From positions 1 through 64,000 of the forward strand of contig JAGBDZ010000019.1 of the NCBI GenBank assembly GCA_017937215.1: 64,000 nucleotides of DNA, given 5' to 3'. Positions within the stretch are counted from its first letter, which is position 1; every line of letters begins with the position of its first letter. The stretch is from Akkermansia sp. Lineage in GTDB: Bacteria; Verrucomicrobiota; Verrucomicrobiia; Verrucomicrobiales; Akkermansiaceae. This document shows, one piece after another, positions 59,086 through 64,000 of this stretch. The notes beneath the pieces were generated by a model that was not told the origin of the DNA, did no database searches, and saw nothing but the letters and a program-made list of their open reading frames with translations. The position numbers and the translations under genes were made by a program.

Positions 59086-60939
59086 TTATGCTAAATCTTC
59101 TTCGATGCGGAGATTATCCACAATATACTGGCGGCGGTCATCGGTGTTATCGCCCATGTAGAAACGGAGAATTTCTTTCAGGTTGTGGGCGTTTTCGAGA
59201 GTGACTTCCTCCAGACGGATATCATCGCCGATGAAGTTCTTGAATTCGGAGGGGGAGATTTCACCCAGTCCCTTGAATCGGGTGATTTCGGGGTTGCGGC
59301 CGAGTTCCTTGACCGCGCGGTCGCGCTCGGCTTCGGAGTAGCAGTAGAGGGTCTTCTGTTTGTTGCGCACGCGGAAAAGCGGGGTTTGCAGAATGAAGAG
59401 GTGACCCTCGCGGATGAGGTCGGGGAAGTACTGGATGAAGAAGGTGAGCAGCAGCAGGCGGATGTGCATGCCGTCCACATCGGCATCGGTGGCGATGATG
59501 ACCTTGTTGTAGCGCAGGTCATCCATGCTGCGGTCGATGTTGAGCGCCAGGTGCAGGAAATCCAGCTCTTCATTGCGCTTTTCCTCGAAGAGAGCGGCGC
59601 GGTTCATGCCGAAACTGTTGGCCGGCTTGCCTCGCAGGGAGAAAACGGCCTGGGTCTCGGCATCGCGCGCGGTGGTGATGGAGCCGGATGCGGAGTCACC
59701 CTCGGTGATGAAGAGCATGGTGTCCTTGGCCCGCTTGTTCTTCGAGTCGTAGTGCACGCGGCAGTCGCGCAGCTTGCGGGTGTGAATCTTGGCTTTCTTG
59801 GCGCGCTCCTTGGCCACTTTGCCGGTCACACCGGCCACTTCCTTGCGGGTTTTTTCGCTCTCCTTGATTTTCTCCTCCATGGCCTCGCCGATTTCCGGGT
59901 GGCGGTGCAGGTAGTTATCCAGCTCGCGGGCCAGGAAGTTGAGCACAAAGGTGCGGATAGTCTCCTTGCCGGGGCCCATGGTGTTGCTGCCCAGCTTGGT
60001 CTTGGTCTGCGATTCGAATACCGGCTCGATGACCTTGATGCTGATGGCGGCCTGAATGCCGTTGCGGATATCGGAACCCTCGTAGCTCTTCTTGAAGTAG
60101 CCTTGCAGGGTCTTGACAATGGCTTCGCGGAAAGCAGCCTGATGGGTACCGCCCATGGTGGTGTGCTGGCCATTCACAAAGGAATAGTATTCCTCACCAT
60201 ATTCATCGCCGTGGGTGATGGCTATTTCGATATCATTGCCGGAAATGTGAATGGGGGCATAGAGAGGCTCCTCTTTCATCTCTTCTTTGAGCAGGTCGAG
60301 CAGACCGTTCCTGGAGGAAATGTTGCGACCGTTCAGGTTGATGGTGAGCCCGGTGTTCAGGTAGCAGTAGTAGCGGCACATGCGCTCCACAAACTGCAGG
60401 TTGTAGGCGGCATCGGCCGCAAAGATGCTGCGGTCTACCATGAACGCCACGCGGGTGCCGTCCGGCTGGTCGGTGGCTTCGGTCACATCACTGCCTTCCA
60501 CCATATCGCCCGCCTGGAAACGGATGCGGCGGGTCTGGCCCTCGCGGTAGGCCTGGATTTCGAAATGCTCGGAAAGTGCGTTCACGGCCTTGATGCCCAC
60601 GCCGTTCAGACCCACGGATTTTTTGAAGGCTTCGCCGTCGTACTTGCCACCGGTGTTAATCTTAGCGGCGCATTCATACAGCTTGCCCAGCGGAATGCCG
60701 CGTCCGAAGTCGCGCACCTCGCACAGGCCTTCTTTGCTGATGCTCACGAGAATCTTCTTGCCGATACCCATCACGAACTCGTCGATGGAGTTGTCGATAA
60801 CTTCCTTAAGCAGAACATACAAGCCGTCATCCGGCATGGTGCCGTCGCCCAGTTTGCCGATGTACATGCCGGGGCGCAGGCGGATGTGCTCGCGCCAGTC
60901 AAGTGTCTGGATATCGTCCTCTGTGTAATCCGTTTCCAT
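59086..60939 (-). CDS. Type II topoisomerase subunit B (ParE/GyrB-like)
   Basis: 617 residues from ATG 60939. The ATPase domain has [10 protein letters not shown] (Mg and ATP binding), DFGRGIPLG and the [14 protein letters not shown] loop; the transducer is followed by the Toprim domain with '[11 protein letters not shown]' and '[17 protein letters not shown]'. Its length and the [10 protein letters not shown] form are closer to ParE (topoisomerase IV) than to the longer GyrB. It supplies the ATPase and Toprim parts of a type II topoisomerase whose A subunit (ParC/GyrA) is not in the window. The promoter at 60951-60979 gives a short leader. Confidence 0.9.
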   Translation of the reverse strand: METDYTEDDIQTLDWREHIRLRPGMYIGKLGDGTMPDDGLYVLLKEVIDNSIDEFVMGIGKKILVSISKEGLCEVRDFGRGIPLGKLYECAAKINTGGKYDGEAFKKSVGLNGVGIKAVNALSEHFEIQAYREGQTRRIRFQAGDMVEGSDVTEATDQPDGTRVAFMVDRSIFAADAAYNLQFVERMCRYYCYLNTGLTINLNGRNISSRNGLLDLLKEEMKEEPLYAPIHISGNDIEIAITHGDEYGEEYYSFVNGQHTTMGGTHQAAFREAIVKTLQGYFKKSYEGSDIRNGIQAAISIKVIEPVFESQTKTKLGSNTMGPGKETIRTFVLNFLARELDNYLHRHPEIGEAMEEKIKESEKTRKEVAGVTGKVAKERAKKAKIHTRKLRDCRVHYDSKNKRAKDTMLFITEGDSASGSITTARDAETQAVFSLRGKPANSFGMNRAALFEEKRNEELDFLHLALNIDRSMDDLRYNKVIIATDADVDGMHIRLLLLTFFIQYFPDLIREGHLFILQTPLFRVRNKQKTLYCYSEAERDRAVKELGRNPEITRFKGLGEISPSEFKNFIGDDIRLEEVTLENAHNLKEILRFYMGDNTDDRRQYIVDNLRIEEDLA

Positions 60940-60950
60940 GAATTGCCAAC

Positions 60951-60979
60951 ATATTACACTATTCTTAAACAATCCGCAA
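60951..60979 (-). promoter_or_regulatory. Promoter candidate of the topoisomerase gene
   Basis: On the minus strand TTGCGG (60974-60979), 17-bp spacer, TAATAT (60951-60956), 11 bp before the ATG at 60939. Confidence 0.55.
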
Positions 60980-61083
60980 GCAAGAATCAAGACTGCAGGA
61001 GGATAAATTTCCTTGTCATGATGCAGGGTATGGCGACTTGCAGGCTTGCGTGTCAGGGGCGTGGGGGAATAGAATGAGCAGCG

Positions 61084-61800
61084 ATGATACGGTTCACACT
61101 ATTCGGGGTGCAAGTAAGCATCCACCCCACGCTCTGGCTCACCCTCGCCATTCTGGGGCGGGCCTACATGGTATCGAACCTGGTGGAACTGATGAGTGCG
61201 CTTCTTTTCATCATTGCGGCGTTTGTGGTGCTGCTGATGCATGAAATGGGGCATGCCCTGGTGGGTCGGCGTCTGGGGGGCGGTGCGCCGAGTGTGTATC
61301 TTGCCTGGCTGGGTGGTGACTGCACCAATGAAACGGCGAGACTCACCCGCATGCAAGGAGTTGTGATGACTGCTGCCGGGCCGCTGGCTTCGCTGGCTGT
61401 GGGGCTGGTTACGTATCTGATTCTTTGCCTGTATGTGGGTGATTTCGGATTGGCCAGCGTGCTGAGTGTAGGCTTTGCATTCGGTGTGATGCCGGCAGAG
61501 GTGCTGATGGCGTATCCGCCGCTGGCCATGTTCTTTTTCTTCTACCTGATAGAGGTGAGTTTCTGGTGGACCATTCTGAATATGCTGCCGATATTTCCGC
61601 TGGATGGCGGGCAGATAATGCAGGGGCTCATGAAATCCCGAGTGCAGATGCACGCCATCAGCCTGACAGTGGCCATTGTGCTTTCGCTTGCCTTTGCGGT
61701 GCTGGGGCTGTGGCTTCTGAGTATTTTCATGATACTCCTGGCGGTTCTGAACCACAAATTCTACCAGGAAAGCCGCCACGGCGGCACTGATTTTCATTGA
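61084..61800 (+). CDS. M50-family site-2 zinc metalloprotease
   Basis: 238 residues with about six hydrophobic segments. The zinc motif HEMGH in [17 protein letters not shown] (about residues 57-61) and the second signature [16 protein letters not shown] (about residues 163-178, Asp ligand) identify an intramembrane metalloprotease of the SpoIVFB/M50B type, without PDZ domains. It cuts membrane-embedded regulatory proteins; the target is unknown. The -10 TAGAAT lies 8 bp before the ATG. It lies 31 bp before proS. The window's other S2P gene (rseP, 40835) is longer and PDZ-containing, so these are distinct. Confidence 0.88.
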   Translation: MIRFTLFGVQVSIHPTLWLTLAILGRAYMVSNLVELMSALLFIIAAFVVLLMHEMGHALVGRRLGGGAPSVYLAWLGGDCTNETARLTRMQGVVMTAAGPLASLAVGLVTYLILCLYVGDFGLASVLSVGFAFGVMPAEVLMAYPPLAMFFFFYLIEVSFWWTILNMLPIFPLDGGQIMQGLMKSRVQMHAISLTVAIVLSLAFAVLGLWLLSIFMILLAVLNHKFYQESRHGGTDFH

Positions 61801-61831
61801 CATTTTAACCAGAATACATAAAATCCCCGCC

Positions 61832-63352
61832 ATGGCACAACAGAACGCTATTTCGCCCACCCGCGCACAGGATTTCCCGGAGTGGTACCAGCAAGTCATC
61901 AAGGCAGCCGACCTCGCAGAGAACTCTGAGGTCCGCGGCTGTATGGTCATCAAGCCATGGGGCTATGCCATCTGGGAGCTCATTCAGCAGCAGCTCGATG
62001 CCGATTTCAAACGCACCGGCCACACGAATGCCTATTTCCCCATGCTCATCCCCGTTTCCTATCTGGAAAAGGAAGCTGAGCATGCCGAGGGCTTTGCCAC
62101 GGAATGCGCCGTGGTGACCCACCACCGCCTGGAGGCTGTGAAGGACCCCGAAACCGGCAAAACCCGCATGATTCCCTCCGGCGAGCTCACGGATAAGTAC
62201 GTGATTCGTCCTACCTCCGAGACGGTGATTGGTGCTGCGTTCTCCCGCTGGCTGGAGTCCTACCGCGAGCTGCCCATCAAGGTGAACCAGTGGTGCAATG
62301 TGATGCGCTGGGAGATGCGCCCCCGCATTTTCCTGCGCACGGCCGAGTTCCTGTGGCAGGAAGGCCACACCGCCCACGAAACCCGCGAGGAGGCCGAGGA
62401 GGAAACCGCGCTCATGCACAAGGTGTATGAGGAATTCCAGCGCGATGTGCTGGCGGTGGATGTGATTCCCGGTGAGAAGACTGAGCACGAGCGTTTCCCC
62501 GGTGCCGTGCGTACTTTCACGGTGGAGGCCATGGTACAGGACCGCAAGGCTATTCAGGCCGGCACCTCCCACTTCCTGGGACAGAATTTCGCCAAGGCTC
62601 AGAACATTTCCTTTGCTGGTCGCAACAATGAGCGCCAGTTTGCCTGGACCACCTCCTGGGGCGTTTCCACCCGCATGATCGGCACCCTCATCATGGCACA
62701 CTCTGATGACGATGGCCTGGTATGTCCGCCCCGCGTGGCTCCGAAGCAGATTGTCATCATTCCTGTGACTCCTAAAGCCGACACGAAGGACGCCATCATT
62801 GCCCACTGCCAGGAACTGGCCGACAAGCTCAGCGCCATGAGCTTCCACGGTATGCCTCTGCGTGTGCAGGTGGATGCCCGCGACCTGAACGGTGGCGCCA
62901 AGAAGTGGGAGTGGATCAAGAAGGGGGTGCCCATGCGCATTGAAATTGGCCCGCGTGACCTGGAGAAGGGGTCTGTGTGCCTCTGCCGCCGCGACCAGGG
63001 CAGCAACGAGAAGAGCTTTATCCCCGAAAGCGAGCTGGTGGAAAATGCTGTCAGCCTGCTGGAAGATATTCAGAACACCCTGCTGCAGCGTCAGCGTGAT
63101 TTCCGCGACAGCCACATCCGCACCTGCTCCAGCCTGGATGAACTGAAAGAGAACTTCAGCGGCGAGGGCGATGCCGACTGGCTGCTCTGCCCCTGGGATG
63201 GTTCCCCCGAGGAGGAAGAAACCCTGGCCAAGAGCCTGCGTATCTCCATCCGCTGCATTCCGCAGGGCGAGATGGGTACCGGTGCCGAGGCTCCCTGCAT
63301 CCTCACCGGGCGCCCCACCACGCGCCGCGTGCTCTGGGCCCGCAGTTATTAA
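61832..63352 (+). CDS. proS: Prolyl-tRNA synthetase (eukaryote/archaea-like type)
   Basis: 506 residues. 'RGCMVIKPWGYAIWELIQQQLDADFKRTGHTNAYFPMLIPVSYLEKE' and 'LTDKYVIRPTSETVIGAAFSRWLESYRELPIKVNQWCNVMRWEMRPRIFLRTAEFLWQEGHTAH' are the class II motifs of ProRS, with 'AWTTSWGVSTRMIGTLIMAHSDDDGL' as motif 3. There is no large editing insertion between motifs 2 and 3, and the C-terminus has the zinc-type domain and ends in RVLWARSY, typical of the ProS type found in archaea, eukaryotes and some bacteria. It charges tRNA-Pro. It follows an M50 protease gene by 31 bp and has its own terminator. Confidence 0.95.
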   Translation: MAQQNAISPTRAQDFPEWYQQVIKAADLAENSEVRGCMVIKPWGYAIWELIQQQLDADFKRTGHTNAYFPMLIPVSYLEKEAEHAEGFATECAVVTHHRLEAVKDPETGKTRMIPSGELTDKYVIRPTSETVIGAAFSRWLESYRELPIKVNQWCNVMRWEMRPRIFLRTAEFLWQEGHTAHETREEAEEETALMHKVYEEFQRDVLAVDVIPGEKTEHERFPGAVRTFTVEAMVQDRKAIQAGTSHFLGQNFAKAQNISFAGRNNERQFAWTTSWGVSTRMIGTLIMAHSDDDGLVCPPRVAPKQIVIIPVTPKADTKDAIIAHCQELADKLSAMSFHGMPLRVQVDARDLNGGAKKWEWIKKGVPMRIEIGPRDLEKGSVCLCRRDQGSNEKSFIPESELVENAVSLLEDIQNTLLQRQRDFRDSHIRTCSSLDELKENFSGEGDADWLLCPWDGSPEEEETLAKSLRISIRCIPQGEMGTGAEAPCILTGRPTTRRVLWARSY

Positions 63353-63374
63353 TTCTGTTCCATTCAACAAAGGG

Positions 63375-63412
63375 AAAGCCCCTGAGTCCGGGAGGATTCA
63401 GGGGCTTTTCTT
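63375..63412. terminator. Bidirectional terminator
   Basis: An 11-bp stem (AAAGCCCCTGA/TCAGGGGCTTT) with T-rich sequence after it on the plus strand and on the minus strand. It separates proS from the convergent glycosyltransferase gene. Confidence 0.8.
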
Positions 63413-64000
63413 TCCTTGAAGCATGGCAAGCAGTCTGCCGTATGCCCTCAGAAGACGAGGCCAGGGCAACAGCGCCTTGAAGCTGGCTTTAAGCAGGGCG
63501 GCAACCGGCCTTGGCAATCGGCTCAGGGAGATGAGGGGATAGGGAATGCAGCGAGCCCAGGGAGACGCCTGCCAGAAATTGAAAAAGTCCTCTTCGAGAG
63601 CATTGCGCGGGCCGATAAGAATATTGGGCTTCATGGCTGCAAAATGCACAATGGCCGGAGATGCATATGCCGCTCTTGCTTCATCGCTTTCGTTTTCCAG
63701 CTGTTCGGAGAAGAGGGGGATGACGTTGTATTCCAGGGGCAGGGGGGTAATCTGGCCGCGCAGCGTGGCATTCAGGGCATCCTGGTCAAGCCAGATGAGG
63801 TTTTTCCGCGGTGTGTTGCGGACTGTTTCAATGATTCTTGCCGTGGTGCCGTAGCCGCGCATAGTGGCCAGGTCCATGATGAGCAGAGAGGCGTAGAAAT
63901 AAGGTGTGCCATCATCCGGCAGATGAAAACGGCGGGGGAAACTTTGCAGGTGTTGTCCGTATTCTTCGCGGAAATGCCCCAGCACAACCCAGGGAACAGC
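63398..64000 (-). CDS. Glycosyltransferase family 8 protein (partial, runs off window)
   Basis: About 200 residues of the C-terminal part; the frame stays open to the window end, so the N-terminal part with the DxD motif lies outside. The visible segment has the GT8 pattern: 'FYASLLIMDLATMRG' (usual 'fNsGvllmnl..wR'), 'IWLDQDALNATLRGQITPLPLEYNVIP' (usual 'DQdiLN......i..Lp..wN'), and a following His-containing acceptor region (AIVHFAAMKPN). GT8 enzymes add galactose or glucose from UDP-sugars, as in LPS core building. It converges with proS. The stop at 63398 lies within the terminator. Confidence 0.82.
   Translation of the reverse strand, partial: AVPWVVLGHFREEYGQHLQSFPRRFHLPDDGTPYFYASLLIMDLATMRGYGTTARIIETVRNTPRKNLIWLDQDALNATLRGQITPLPLEYNVIPLFSEQLENESDEARAAYASPAIVHFAAMKPNILIGPRNALEEDFFNFWQASPWARCIPYPLISLSRLPRPVAALLKASFKALLPWPRLLRAYGRLLAMLQGKKSP

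Overview
The window looks like a chromosome segment of a Verrucomicrobiota bacterium, most likely Akkermansiaceae (inference from gene content and style, no search run). Pointers are a secreted GH16 glycosidase ending in a PEP-CTERM tag, many small secreted or membrane proteins unknown to me, several secreted or membrane ankyrin proteins, a REP-associated transposase, and a short atpBEFHAGDC-type ATP synthase operon. Most of the window is GC-rich housekeeping DNA. The stretch 8.4-12.7 kb is visibly AT-richer and reads as an accessory island. No rRNA, tRNA or CRISPR array was seen.

Layout. 0-5.5 kb: four co-directional minus-strand envelope or ankyrin genes, a MITE-like element, and a membrane protein. 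5.9-8.3 kb: ROK sugar kinase overlapping an RNA m5C methyltransferase, then a secreted protein. 8.5-12.5 kb: a minus-strand run of up to eight unknown genes, including a 29-aa micro-ORF that is essentially only a type IV prepilin N-terminus, two lipoproteins and coiled-coil membrane proteins. Divergent from it (12.7-14.6 kb) is a plus-strand trio of two related small DNA-binding proteins and a Ser/Thr kinase. 15-16.9 kb: a second ROK protein convergent with a ROK-type regulator. 17-27.6 kb: pyrG, an SSS symporter, small secreted proteins, ftsK-xer, a TPR-like protein and panE. 27.8-31.5 kb: a small basic protein, a thioredoxin-like protein, GH16 and an ankyrin membrane protein. 31.7-33.2 kb: an HTH gene and the RAYT transposase. 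33.2-39.7 kb: the ATP synthase operon. 40-51 kb: rseP, PH-like membrane proteins, ftsH-rsfS and glnS-ribBA. 51-56.8 kb: rnc, a transglutaminase-like protein, miaB, HU, mscL and a histidine phosphatase. 56.8-64 kb: two paralogous PA14-like secreted proteins, parE, a second M50 protease, proS and a partial GT8 glycosyltransferase.

The most notable system is a family of ~180-230 bp elements (near-complete copies at 4.6, 39.8, 51.8 and 55.1 kb, remnants elsewhere). Each has terminal inverted repeats (CACRYGTGTCCCAAAG-like) and two facing REP palindromes (CGGGACTTCAGTCCCG). Three copies have perfect, mutually different 9-10 bp flanking direct repeats. The same REP lies upstream of, degenerately downstream of, and inside the RAYT gene, where it encodes the junction between the HUH transposase domain and a C-terminal SLOG/DprA-like domain.

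A second theme is promoter architecture: at many genes a -10 hexamer lies only 6-9 bp before the ATG, often separated by GCGC-type sequence, so leaderless or near-leaderless transcripts appear common here.
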